Shown: positions 7,866 to 15,897, numbered from the stretch's first letter. The stretch: DNA of 34,464 bases from Thioalkalivibrio denitrificans (GCF_002000365.1 NZ_MVBK01000019.1:1-34464); one strand, 5' to 3'. Notes: a model not told the origin generated them from the sequence alone. Numbers and translations: made by a program.

Positions 7866-9173
7866 TCAGGTCACCAGGAACAGCGACAGCGACGGCACGA
7901 ACGCCAGCACCAGCGCCACGGCCAGCATCGCCAGCACGAAGGGGAACGCCTTGGCCGCGATGGACAACACCGGCTGGCCGGTGATCCCCGAGATCACGAA
8001 CAGATTCAGGCCCAGGGGCGGCGTGATGAAGCCGATGCCCAGCGACGTGATCATGAAGATGCAGAAGTGGATCGGGTGCATGCCGATCTCCTGGGCCAAA
8101 GGCAGCATGATGGGCGCCAGGATGACGATATTCGGCGTGCTCTCCATGACCAGCCCGGCCAGGATGAAGATGCCCAGCATCATCAGGATGATCAGCACCG
8201 GGTTCTCGGTAATGGCCGTCACGGTGGCGATCAGGCTCTGGGGTACGTCGTTGATCGCGAACACCTGGGCGAGCGGCAGGGCCACGGCGATGATGGGCAC
8301 GATTACGCCGCAGACCTTCGCCGAGCCTTCCAGCGTGCCGGGGAAATCCCTGAGCCGAAACGTTCCCTGAAAAAGACCGATGGCAATGGTGGTCACCACC
8401 GCCACTGCCGCCGCCTCCGTGGGCGTGAAGATCCCCGAGTAGATGCCCCCGAAGATGATTGCCGGCACCAGCAGGGCATAGCGCCCGTCCCACACCGTCG
8501 CCAGCCAGTGGCGGAAGTTGAAACGCTGGCCCGCATGCTCGTAGCCGTTGAGGCGGTTCAGGATGGCATTGGTGATCATGGTGGACATCATGATCAGCAC
8601 GCCGGGCACGATGGCCGCCAGGAACAGGGTCGACGTGGAGATGCCGAGCACCATGCCGATAATGATGTAGGCGATGGACGGCGGAATCAGGATGCCCGTA
8701 CAGGCCCCCGAAGCCACCAGCGCACAGGCGTAGCCGGGCGGATAGCCCCGCTCGATGAGCCGCCGGATGGTGATGCGGCCCACCGCAGCGGCGCCGGCCG
8801 CATCCGAACCCGAGACACAGGCGAAGAAACCGCAGCCCAGCACCGTGGAGGTGCCCAGCCCCGAGCGTGTGCTGCCCATGGTGGCCTCGGCGATTCGGAG
8901 CAGCTTGACCGAGAGCCCGGTGCGCACCAGCACGTCGCCCGTGAGCACGAACAGCGGAATGGCGATCAGCGCAAAGGCATCCAGGCCGTGGAACACCGAT
9001 TCGCCCACCAGTTCGATGGGCAGCGTGCCGGTCAGCACCAGGATGAGCAGCGCGGTGATGCCCAGAGAAACCCACACGGGCACCGCCAGGGCAAACATGA
9101 TCAGCATGAGGATGATGGGGCCGAGGACCTGCCACCCCAGTTCGGCACTGCCGAAGGCCTCCGGTATGTACAC
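7866..9173 (-). CDS. dctM: TRAP transporter large permease, DctM family
   Basis: A 435-aa, about 12-helix membrane subunit of a tripartite ATP-independent periplasmic transporter, which imports organic acids using an ion gradient. Family features include ALIAIPLFVLTGDVLVRTGL, the GCGFFACVSGSDAAGAAAVG segment with the conserved S-x-S/G-D-type loop, and GACTGILIPPSIAYIIIG. The start is GTG at 9173, preceded by GGAGGG on the coding strand. It lies 9 nt after the DctQ stop. Length is normal for DctM. It is the last gene of the operon and faces the peptide-ABC operon across the 29-bp inverted repeat. Confidence 0.95.
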   Translation of the reverse strand: MYIPEAFGSAELGWQVLGPIILMLIMFALAVPVWVSLGITALLILVLTGTLPIELVGESVFHGLDAFALIAIPLFVLTGDVLVRTGLSVKLLRIAEATMGSTRSGLGTSTVLGCGFFACVSGSDAAGAAAVGRITIRRLIERGYPPGYACALVASGACTGILIPPSIAYIIIGMVLGISTSTLFLAAIVPGVLIMMSTMITNAILNRLNGYEHAGQRFNFRHWLATVWDGRYALLVPAIIFGGIYSGIFTPTEAAAVAVVTTIAIGLFQGTFRLRDFPGTLEGSAKVCGVIVPIIAVALPLAQVFAINDVPQSLIATVTAITENPVLIILMMLGIFILAGLVMESTPNIVILAPIMLPLAQEIGMHPIHFCIFMITSLGIGFITPPLGLNLFVISGITGQPVLSIAAKAFPFVLAMLAVALVLAFVPSLSLFLVT

Positions 9174-9182
9174 GTGCCCTCC

Positions 9183-9698
9183 TCAGTCGAACAGTTGTCG
9201 CGCGGGCCGGGGCGGTCGGCCGGCACGCAGATCGGAGATGTCGTAGAACAGGGACTGCATCACGCGCAGCATCAGCAGCGCGAACCCGAACGGAATGGCA
9301 AACAGCACCCAGGCACGCAGGACGCGCAGGCCGTCGGTGACCGAGCCGTACTGGATGGAACTCATGAACGGGCCGATGGAAAGATAGAAGATGACCGCCG
9401 CCAGGCCGGCCATCAGGATGTCGCCCAGCAGGATGATGGACGTGCGCACCCGCGGCGGGAGAAAGGTCAGCAGCACATCGATGCGTATGTGCGCACGATC
9501 GCGCACCGCGGCGGCCGCGCCGATCCACACCAGGTAGATGAATGCATAACGCGCCGTTTCCTCGCCCCAGATGGACGAGAAGTCGAGCACAAAGCGGCGC
9601 AGCACCTCGATGAAGATGACCGCGACGATATAGATGTAGAACACCAGGAGCAGCCAGCGCTCCCCGTCCCGGTCGATGGTGGCAAGCAGACGTTTCAT
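9183..9698 (-). CDS. dctQ: TRAP transporter small permease, DctQ family
   Basis: A 171-aa protein with four predicted membrane helices (around residues 15-35, 50-68, 88-108 and 130-150). The family-typical pattern VIFIEVLRRFVLDFSSIWGEE and YLVWIGAAAAVRDRAHIRID is visible. The small subunit pairs with DctM, 9 nt downstream. The gap to the DctP gene is 80 nt and contains a strong 13-bp hairpin. Only a short GGGA-like ribosome site precedes the ATG, in keeping with lower expression than the binding protein. Confidence 0.93.
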   Translation of the reverse strand: MKRLLATIDRDGERWLLLVFYIYIVAVIFIEVLRRFVLDFSSIWGEETARYAFIYLVWIGAAAAVRDRAHIRIDVLLTFLPPRVRTSIILLGDILMAGLAAVIFYLSIGPFMSSIQYGSVTDGLRVLRAWVLFAIPFGFALLMLRVMQSLFYDISDLRAGRPPRPARQLFD

Positions 9699-9730
9699 CG
9701 GCGTCCCGACGGCTCAGGGTTCGAGAACTC

Positions 9731-9761
9731 GGGCGGACACGGTCATGCCGTGTCCGCCCGC
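9731..9761 (-). terminator. Hairpin between dctP and dctQ
   Basis: A perfect 13-bp stem (CGGGCGGACACGG with its complement) and a 5-nt loop lie just after the binding-protein stop and before dctQ. No T run follows. Such intercistronic hairpins commonly protect the upstream message or cause partial termination, giving excess binding protein over permease. That role is inferred from position. Confidence 0.65.
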
Positions 9762-9778
9762 GGATTCACCTGCTGCGA

Positions 9779-10945
9779 TCAGACGTCGTGCACGTAGTAG
9801 TGCGAAGGGGTCTGGGCCGCCTCGCGCATCCGCTCGAAGCTGTCGAGCGATCCGGCCAGTTTCTCCTTGATGCCGTTCCACTCGGGCCGCTGGGCGCCGC
9901 ACGCCTCGACCCACTGGGCCAGTTCGTCGTCGGTGGGCGTGTAGAACTGCACCCCCGACCTGGCCATCTCGGCCATGGCATACGCCCGTGAGGCCGGCAC
10001 TTGCGCCAGGTTCTGCTGGAAGGTGATCTCGCTGGCGAAGTCGATCCCTTCCTGAACCGCCGGGGGCAGACCGCGGAACCATTCCAGGTTGCAGGAATAG
10101 ACCTGGGAATCGGGAACCGGCTTGTTGAAGGTGATCCAGGAGAGGATGTCCTTGAAGCCGTTGGAATACAGCGCGACGACGGCAGGATCCAGGGCATCGG
10201 CCACGCCCTGCTGGATCGCCGACGGCGTCTCGCCCCAGGCCACGGGGGTCGGATTGGCGCCTGCCAGCGAATAGAACTGCTGCAGGATCTCCGAGGCCGG
10301 CACGCGGAACTTCACACCGCGCAGGTCCGAAGGCGTCTTGAGCGGCGCACGCTGCATGCCCTTTCGCGCCGCCACCGTGCGCGGATCCAGTACCAGGTAG
10401 AGCAGGATCTTGAAGCCACGCTCCTCGGCCTTGGTATGCACCACGTCCTTCCAGGCATCCGAGGTCACGAGGTTGACGAACTCCTGGTTGTAGCCGCACC
10501 AGTAGGGGATATTGATCAGGTCCACCTCCGGCGCGAAGGGCGAGAAGTTGGAGATGGAATGCTGCGCCGCCTGGATGGTGTTGCTCTGCACGCCCTGGGC
10601 CAGTGCCGAACCCATACCCAGCTGGCCGGCGGGCGCAAGACGCACGTACACGTACCCGTTAGTGGCGTTCTGGATGTTCTCCTTGAGGTTGAGCTGCATC
10701 AGCGGGTACCAGCGGGTGGCGCCGATGCGGTACTCGGTGGCCAGCGTCATCCTCACCTCTGCCGCGCGTTCCCGCTCCCGCTCCTCCTGCGCGGTCTGTG
10801 CCGCGGCGGGCCTCGACAGCAGCCCGCCCGCGGCGGCCACCACCGCCGCGGTGAATCCGTACTTCGCCGTCAGTTCGAAGAACCGGCGCCGCTCCAGCGA
10901 CTCCGGCGTGTCGGTATCAGCGTGTTGCCCCTTGTTTGTTTTCAT
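9779..10945 (-). CDS. dctP: TRAP transporter substrate-binding protein, DctP family, Tat-exported
   Basis: A 388-aa periplasmic binding protein. The N-terminus carries a twin-arginine signal (ERRRFFELTAKYGF at residues 18-31, then an Ala-rich stretch ending near RPAAAQ at 45-50), so it is probably exported folded by Tat. The mature part has DctP features: GQLGMGSALAQGVQSNTIQ, LRGVKFRVP and the IQQGVADALD segment. I start it at ATG 10945, where GGAGGAGGAGGG sits 5 nt upstream. A longer reading to 11164 would only cover the preceding gene in another frame. It overlaps the small 2-TM gene upstream by 29 nt. The ligand cannot be assigned; Tat-dependent members include binders of alpha-keto and other organic acids. 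Confidence 0.9.
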   Translation of the reverse strand: MKTNKGQHADTDTPESLERRRFFELTAKYGFTAAVVAAAGGLLSRPAAAQTAQEERERERAAEVRMTLATEYRIGATRWYPLMQLNLKENIQNATNGYVYVRLAPAGQLGMGSALAQGVQSNTIQAAQHSISNFSPFAPEVDLINIPYWCGYNQEFVNLVTSDAWKDVVHTKAEERGFKILLYLVLDPRTVAARKGMQRAPLKTPSDLRGVKFRVPASEILQQFYSLAGANPTPVAWGETPSAIQQGVADALDPAVVALYSNGFKDILSWITFNKPVPDSQVYSCNLEWFRGLPPAVQEGIDFASEITFQQNLAQVPASRAYAMAEMARSGVQFYTPTDDELAQWVEACGAQRPEWNGIKEKLAGSLDSFERMREAAQTPSHYYVHDV

Positions 10946-11225
10946 GTCGACCCTCCTCCTCCGGTGTTTGTGGTTGTGTGACCGGCGCCCGGCCACCGGC
11001 CAGTCTCTCCGCAGCGAGCGCTGCGATGACAAAGAAGGTTGCCGAGGCGAACAGCAGCAGGAATTCCGGCACGCGGGCCAGGCGCAGGCCGGGGTCGAGA
11101 CCCAGCATCGGCGCGAAGCGCCCGTACAGGACGTTGAGCGCAAAGCCCAGGAAGGCGAGGCCACTCGCTGTCAGCGCCAGGGATCTGATCCAGGTCGTTG
11201 CTCGTCGCGTCGTATCGGAACGCAT
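10917..11225 (-). CDS. Small two-helix membrane protein heading the TRAP operon
   Basis: A 102-aa protein of no family I recognise. It has a basic N-terminus (MRSDTTRRATTW), two predicted helices (about residues 17-35 and 52-72) separated by a short loop, and a polar tail of about 25 residues. The ATG at 11225 has AGGAGA about 5 nt upstream; an ATG at 11240 lacks this. Its last 29 nt overlap the start of dctP, so translation is coupled and a functional link to the TRAP system is likely. It is not DctQ, which is present further down. It could be an accessory or regulatory membrane subunit; this is inference. Confidence 0.7.
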   Translation of the reverse strand: MRSDTTRRATTWIRSLALTASGLAFLGFALNVLYGRFAPMLGLDPGLRLARVPEFLLLFASATFFVIAALAAERLAGGRAPVTQPQTPEEEGRHENKQGATR

Positions 11226-11367
11226 GTCGTCTCCTGGCAACGGTTACCACCGGGCCGCGGTTGCCCCTCGGGTCTGCGATTGCCCGTCCGACAACGACCC
11301 TGTCCGCGAGGCAAAGTGACAAAATTTCAAAATTAGAATTACGGCGTTTCAGAAACAGGAAAATATC

Positions 11368-11382
11368 CCAACTTATAGTTGG
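11368..11382. promoter_or_regulatory. 15-bp palindrome in the TRAP/persulfide-dioxygenase divergent region
   Basis: CCAACT-TAT-AGTTGG is a perfect 6-bp inverted repeat with a 3-nt centre in the A+T-rich middle of the divergent intergenic region. TATAAG on the minus strand overlaps it and resembles a -10 element for the TRAP operon. It could be an operator, but nothing identifies the regulator. Confidence 0.35.
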
Positions 11383-11428
11383 TCCTTTCCACCTCTGCAA
11401 GCGACGCCGGAGCCCGTCACCATGGGAA

Positions 11429-11467
11429 CTTTCAGGTGAATACTTGACTAATATAGTAAGTTATTCA
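11429..11467 (+). promoter_or_regulatory. Promoter with 31-bp imperfect palindrome upstream of the persulfide-dioxygenase gene
   Basis: From 11437 to 11467 an A+T-rich palindrome begins TGAATA and ends TATTCA with inner ACTA/TAGT arms; 11 of 15 paired positions match. Its centre covers TATAGT (11452-11457), a good -10 element, with a weak CTTTCA -35 at 11429-11434 after a 17-nt spacer. The implied leader is about 35 nt. GGAGGA at 11489-11494 is the ribosome site. ArsR-type persulfide sensors (BigR, SqrR, YgaV) bind AT-rich palindromes upstream of genes of this kind, so this is a plausible operator. No such regulator gene is in the window. Confidence 0.5.
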
Positions 11468-11499
11468 CTCGCACCCGGAACCTTGACTGGAGGACCCGT

Positions 11500-12897
11500 A
11501 TGATCTTCGAACGCTTCATCGACCCCGGCCTCTCACAGCATTCATTCGTGGTGGGCTGCCAGGGAACCGGGGAGTTGGCCGTCATCGACCCCCGCAGGGA
11601 TGTGGATATCTACCTGGATTACGCCACGGAAAACGGCTATCGCATCACCCACGTCATGGACACCCATATTCACGCCGACTTCGTTTCCGGCGCCCGCGAA
11701 CTGGCGGCGAAGACCGGGGCCCGCCTGATGGTCTCGGGGCACGACGAGGGCGAACACTTCCAGGTGGGCTATGCCCACGAGGACCTGTACGACGGGGACA
11801 CCATCCGCATCGGCAACGTGCGCCTGGACGTGCGCCACGTGCCCGGCCACACGCCCGAGCATCTCATGTTCGTGGTGTACGACGGTGCGCGGTCCGATGA
11901 CGTGCCGATGGCGCTGCTGACCGGGGATTTCCTGTTCGTGGGCTCGCTTGGGCGCCCGGACCTGCTCGGCGAGGAGGCCAAGGACGCCCTGGCCCGGCAG
12001 ATGTTTCGCAGCGTGCGCGAGAAGCTGGCGGATCTGCCCGACGGCGTCGAGGTGCACCCGGGCCACGGCGCCGGATCGGCCTGCGGCGCGGGCATGTTCG
12101 GCCGACCGGTCTCGACCCTGGGCTATGAACGGCGCACCAACCCCTACCTGGATCCGTCGCTGGACGAGGAAGCCTTCGTGCGCAGACTGCTGGAGGGGCT
12201 GCCCGACATCCCGGATTTCTACCCGCGCAACAAGCGCATCAACAGCGAGGGCCCGGGGGACGTGCTGCCGCTGCCCGGCATGAAGGCACTGGATCCGGCC
12301 GGGGTCGCCCGGCGGGCCCGGGCGGGAGAGATCACTGTCATCGATCTGCGGGACCCGCTGGCCTTCGGCGGCGGGCATATCCCCAATGCCCTCGGTATCG
12401 GCATCCGGGGCGCGTTCGCCAACTGGGCCGGCTGGGTCACGCCCGACGACACGCCCATCGTGCTGGTGGATGCAGACGGGGATCCGGACACCATCGAGTG
12501 CGCCGTGCGCAGCCTGATTCGCACCGGGCGCGATTACATCGAAGGGTACGTGAAAGGCGGCATGGACGAGTACGTGCTGGCCGGCCTGCCCCTGGAGACG
12601 CTGGCCCAAATGGATGTCCACAGGGCCCAGGATGCCGTGGCAAGCGGCGACCTCAAGCTGATCGACGTACGCACGGGCGACGAGTTCGAGAGCGGCCATG
12701 GGGACGGCGCCGTTCACACGCCGGTGGCGCAGACCCGCGACGGCGTACCGGCCATCGATCCGGACACACCCGTGGCAGCGGTCTGCGGCAGCGGCTACCG
12801 TTCAACCGTGGCCGGCTCCATCCTCAAGCGCCGGGGCTATCGCCGGGTGCACAACGTCGTCGGCGGCATGATGGCCTGGCAGCTGCAGAACCTGTGA
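11500..12897 (+). CDS. MBL-fold persulfide dioxygenase-like protein with two rhodanese domains
   Basis: A 465-aa protein with a metallo-beta-lactamase fold (about 1-245) like ETHE1/BLH persulfide dioxygenases. The metal-site pattern THIHADF is at 55-61; HVPGHTPEH, TGDFLFVGSLGRPDL and HPGHGAGSACG follow. Two rhodanese-like domains come next, about 265-360 and 370-465. The second keeps the loop cysteine (C429 in AAVCGSGYRS). The first has an Asp/Ala stretch around residue 324 where the cysteine should be and is probably structural. Such fusions oxidise glutathione persulfide to sulfite and move sulfane sulfur. It is a single gene with its own promoter and good ribosome site. It stops 1 nt from the convergent sugar-ABC ATPase, leaving no room for a terminator. 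Confidence 0.9.
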   Translation: MIFERFIDPGLSQHSFVVGCQGTGELAVIDPRRDVDIYLDYATENGYRITHVMDTHIHADFVSGARELAAKTGARLMVSGHDEGEHFQVGYAHEDLYDGDTIRIGNVRLDVRHVPGHTPEHLMFVVYDGARSDDVPMALLTGDFLFVGSLGRPDLLGEEAKDALARQMFRSVREKLADLPDGVEVHPGHGAGSACGAGMFGRPVSTLGYERRTNPYLDPSLDEEAFVRRLLEGLPDIPDFYPRNKRINSEGPGDVLPLPGMKALDPAGVARRARAGEITVIDLRDPLAFGGGHIPNALGIGIRGAFANWAGWVTPDDTPIVLVDADGDPDTIECAVRSLIRTGRDYIEGYVKGGMDEYVLAGLPLETLAQMDVHRAQDAVASGDLKLIDVRTGDEFESGHGDGAVHTPVAQTRDGVPAIDPDTPVAAVCGSGYRSTVAGSILKRRGYRRVHNVVGGMMAWQLQNL

Positions 12898-12898
12898 G

Positions 12899-13990
12899 CT
12901 AATCGGAACGCCCGGCCCGCAGAGCATCGCCGGCCGCATCGAACCAGTGGACCCCCGAGAGGTCCACGGCCAGGCAGAGCGCATCCCCCGGCCGGCCGGC
13001 CGGGTCTCCGGTGACGCGCCCGGCACACAGGGCCGGGGACGGCACCTCCGCGTCCCGAAAATACACCAGCGTCTCGTGGCCCAGAGATTCCAGCGCCTCG
13101 ACCTGCACCGTCAGCGTGACGTCGTCCGCCTTTGCCGGCAGGCCGAAATCCTCGGGGCGGATCCCCGCGAAGCATGCCTTGCCGGGCGGTGCCTCCCCCA
13201 GATCCAGCCACTGTCCGGCAAGCTGCAGTTGATGGCGGCCATCCCGCGTACGCGCACGCACGGGAAAGATGTTCATGGGCGGGTTGCCGAGAAAGCCGGC
13301 GACGAAGCGATTGGCCGGCTCCCGGTATAGCGTCAGCGGATCGTCCACCTGCTGCACACGCCCGGCCTCCATCACCGCCACCCGCTGCCCGAGGGTCATG
13401 GCCTCCACCTGGTCATGGGTCACGTACAGGGTGGTCGTCCCGAGGCGCTTCTGCAGCGCTGCAATCTCGGTACGGATCTGCACCCGCAGGCGCGCATCCA
13501 GGTTGGACAGGGGCTCGTCCATGAGAAAGACCGCGGGCTCGCGCACGATGGCCCGCCCCATGGCCACACGCTGGCGCTGCCCACCCGACAGTTCTCCGGG
13601 CCGCCTGTCCAGCAATGCCTCCAGCCCCAGGACACCGGCCGCCTCACGCACACGCCGCTCGATCTCCGCGCGCTTCATGCCGCGCATGCGCAGCGGAAAG
13701 GCCAGGTTGTCCCGAACGCGCATGTGCGGATAGAGCGCATAGTTCTGAAACACCATGGCCACGTTGCGCGCCTGCGGCGAGAGGTCATTCACCACCCGCC
13801 CGTCAATGACGATCTCCCCCGCGCTCACCGACTCCAGCCCCGCCAGCAGGCGCAGCAGCGTCGACTTCCCGCACCCCGAAGGGCCCAGCAGCACCATGAA
13901 CTCGCCGTCCTGCACCCGAAGGTCGAGCGCGGGAATCACCACCTGCCCATCAAAGTCCTTCCTGACCCGCCTGAATTCCACCTTCGCCAT
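12899..13990 (-). CDS. Sugar-type ABC transporter ATPase, MalK/UgpC/MsmK family
   Basis: A 363-aa ATPase of the CUT1 carbohydrate importer class. Walker A GPSGCGKST is at 36-44, the signature LSGGQRQR and Walker B VFLMDEPLSNLDARLR follow, and the H-loop is YVTHDQVEAM. The C-terminal TOBE/regulatory region (from about 235) includes GFLGNPPMNIFPV and AGIRPEDFGLP. It is the last gene of the minus-strand importer operon, separated from the permeases by 177 bp that contain a REP doublet. A MsmK/UgpC-type subunit can serve more than one importer. Its 3' end abuts the convergent dioxygenase gene. Confidence 0.95.
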   Translation of the reverse strand: MAKVEFRRVRKDFDGQVVIPALDLRVQDGEFMVLLGPSGCGKSTLLRLLAGLESVSAGEIVIDGRVVNDLSPQARNVAMVFQNYALYPHMRVRDNLAFPLRMRGMKRAEIERRVREAAGVLGLEALLDRRPGELSGGQRQRVAMGRAIVREPAVFLMDEPLSNLDARLRVQIRTEIAALQKRLGTTTLYVTHDQVEAMTLGQRVAVMEAGRVQQVDDPLTLYREPANRFVAGFLGNPPMNIFPVRARTRDGRHQLQLAGQWLDLGEAPPGKACFAGIRPEDFGLPAKADDVTLTVQVEALESLGHETLVYFRDAEVPSPALCAGRVTGDPAGRPGDALCLAVDLSGVHWFDAAGDALRAGRSD

Positions 13991-14069
13991 CCCTTCACTT
14001 CCTCCTCAACTTCCACTTCCAGCCGCATCATCCTTCATCCGTAACTGCCACCCCTTCCCGGAACATGAT

Positions 14070-14138
14070 GTAGGTCGGGCTTCAGCCCGACTGGCGGGGC
14101 TTGCCGTGGCGCCGTTGTCGGCCTTAAGGCCGACCTAC
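14070..14138. repeat. REP doublet (BIME-like) between permease and ATPase genes
   Basis: Two inverted hairpin units face each other. The left begins GTAG followed by a GTCGGGC/GCCCGAC hairpin (14070-14091); the right is a GTCGGCC/GGCCGAC hairpin ending CTAC (14117-14138), with 25 nt between them. A GTAG head next to an imperfect hairpin is the hallmark of REP sequences mobilised by RAYT (IS200-like) transposases. No RAYT gene is in the window. Lying inside an operon, it may lower or stabilise the downstream ATPase message. Confidence 0.8.
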
Positions 14139-14167
14139 AGGGGGTGTCCAAATTCTCCCTCCTCAAT

Positions 14168-15004
14168 TCATCCCTTGACGCCCACCGACGCCACCCCCTG
14201 CACGAACCAGCGCTGGAACACCACGAACACCACCACCACCGGCAGCACCATGAGCACCCCGAACGCGAGGATGTCTCCCCACGCCAGCGGCGGCAGCGTG
14301 TGGAACGTGGCGATGCCCAGCGGCAGGGGGCGCACCGACTCGGACGTGGTCATCAGCAGCGGCCACAGGTACATGCCCCAGTGAAACAGGAACAGGACGA
14401 TGGCGACACTGGCAAAGGCCGCCGCGCTGTTGGGAATCACGATGGTGAAGAAGGTGCGCAGCACGCCGGCACCGTCGATGCGCGCGGCCTCTTCCAGCTC
14501 CCGGGGCAGCCCGAGGAAGAAACTGTAAAAGAGGTAGATGGCCAGCGGATTGGCCACGAAGGGGATCGCCTGCACCAGGTGGTCGTCACGCCAGCCGAGC
14601 CAGGAGAGCTGATAGAAGAGCGGCACGGCGATGGCCTCGAAGGGGATCACCAGCAATGCGAGCACCAGCACCAGCACCCCGTTGCGCCCCCACCAGCGCA
14701 GGCGTGCCAGCGCGTAACCCGCGAAGGCATTGACCATCAGCCCCAGCCCCACGATCAGCCCGTTGATGATCAGTGAACTGGCCAGGTAGCTCGCGAACGG
14801 CACCCGCTCGAACACCGAACGATAGTTGTCGAGGCTGACGGATTCCGGCACAAGGGCCCGCCAGGTCCCCGCCTCGGCGAGCACCAGTTCGTCCGGTTTG
14901 AGACTGCCCGACAGCATGAACAGCACCGGGCCGAAGAACACCGCCGTACAGGCCAGCAGCAGCCCGTAGGCCATCAGCACGCGCAGCCACGGCATATTGT
15001 TCAT
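14168..15004 (-). CDS. Carbohydrate ABC transporter permease, MalG/UgpE type
   Basis: A 278-aa inner-membrane subunit with six predicted helices. The EAA loop ELEEAARIDGAGVLRTFFTI and the terminal QRWFVQGVASVGVKG ending are typical of MalG-type CUT1 permeases. I start it at ATG 15004, overlapping the upstream permease by 4 nt (ATGA). A longer open reading back to 15859 only runs through the other permease in the wrong frame. It partners the MalF-type permease and, after the REP-containing gap, the ATPase. Confidence 0.94.
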   Translation of the reverse strand: MNNMPWLRVLMAYGLLLACTAVFFGPVLFMLSGSLKPDELVLAEAGTWRALVPESVSLDNYRSVFERVPFASYLASSLIINGLIVGLGLMVNAFAGYALARLRWWGRNGVLVLVLALLVIPFEAIAVPLFYQLSWLGWRDDHLVQAIPFVANPLAIYLFYSFFLGLPRELEEAARIDGAGVLRTFFTIVIPNSAAAFASVAIVLFLFHWGMYLWPLLMTTSESVRPLPLGIATFHTLPPLAWGDILAFGVLMVLPVVVVFVVFQRWFVQGVASVGVKG

Positions 15005-15897
15005 CGCACCGTCCCCTGCTGGCGCATGAGGCTGCGCAATGCCAGCGTCACAGCCAGCACGATCAGGAAGAACACCACGCTCATGGCCGCGGCCGGCGCC
15101 ACCTGCCCCTGGTCGAAGGCATGACGCACCACCTCGTGAATCACCGTGGTGGAGGCATCCTGGGGCCCGCCGCGGGTCATGATGCGCACCTGGTCGAACA
15201 CCCGAAACGAAAGAATGGTGGTGACGATCACCACGAAGATGAGCGGGTTGCGAAGGCCCGGCAACGTCACGTGCAGAAACCGGCGCAGCGCCCCGGCGCC
15301 ATCCACGGCAGCCGCCTCGTAGAGCTGGCGCGGGATCGCCTGCAGCCCGGCCAGCAGGATGACCATCTGAAAGCCCGCCCCCTGCCAGATGGACGTAACC
15401 ATGATGGCGGGCAACGCCCAGGCGGGATCGTTCAGGAAATCCCGCGGCTCCCATACGCCCAGCGTAAGCGCGCCGAGCACCGCGTTGAGTACCCCGTCCG
15501 GCCCGGGCGCGAAGATGAGCACCCAGACCACCGCCACCAGCGAGAGCGGAAACACCACCGGCATGAAGAACAGCGTGCGGAACAACCACCGGCCGTGAAA
15601 GCGGTTGTTGAGCATCACCGCCAGCCCGAGCCCCAGGGCGGTCTGCACGGGGACCACGATCAGCGCGAACAGGACGTTGTTGAAAAGCCCCTGACGAAAC
15701 GCCGGTTCCCCGAAGGCCAGGCGGTAGTTGTCCAGACCCACGAACGCCACCGGCAGCGGCGAGCCCATGCGCAGGTTGGTGAATGAGAGCATCACCGCCA
15801 GCACGAAGGGCAGCAGGATGAAGGCCGCCAGACCCGCCAGCGCGGGGACCGTGAGCCACCAGCCGACGCGGGCCTCGCTATGCCGCAAGGCGGTCAC
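15001..15897 (-). CDS. Carbohydrate ABC transporter permease, MalF/UgpA type
   Basis: A 298-aa permease with six predicted helices and the EAA loop QLYEAAAVDGAGALRRFLHV; RVFDQVRIMTRGGP, typical of UgpA-type members, follows. The start is GTG at 15897, overlapping the binding-protein stop by 4 nt (GTGA). The overlap with the next permease is also 4 nt. Substrate class (sugar, oligosaccharide or glycerophosphodiester) cannot be told apart here. Confidence 0.94.
   Translation of the reverse strand: MTALRHSEARVGWWLTVPALAGLAAFILLPFVLAVMLSFTNLRMGSPLPVAFVGLDNYRLAFGEPAFRQGLFNNVLFALIVVPVQTALGLGLAVMLNNRFHGRWLFRTLFFMPVVFPLSLVAVVWVLIFAPGPDGVLNAVLGALTLGVWEPRDFLNDPAWALPAIMVTSIWQGAGFQMVILLAGLQAIPRQLYEAAAVDGAGALRRFLHVTLPGLRNPLIFVVIVTTILSFRVFDQVRIMTRGGPQDASTTVIHEVVRHAFDQGQVAPAAAMSVVFFLIVLAVTLALRSLMRQQGTVR

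Noticed and set aside
7848-9797. 649-codon plus-strand open frame across the TRAP permease genes
   Set aside because: The composition is dominated by His, Gln, Arg and Asp (antisense of membrane-protein codons); DctM and DctQ on the minus strand explain the DNA.
14168-15859. 563-codon minus-strand frame that appears to fuse the two sugar permeases
   Set aside because: Its first half is a wrong-frame reading of the MalF-type gene; only the part from ATG 15004 is MalG-like. The two permeases are separate and overlap by 4 nt.
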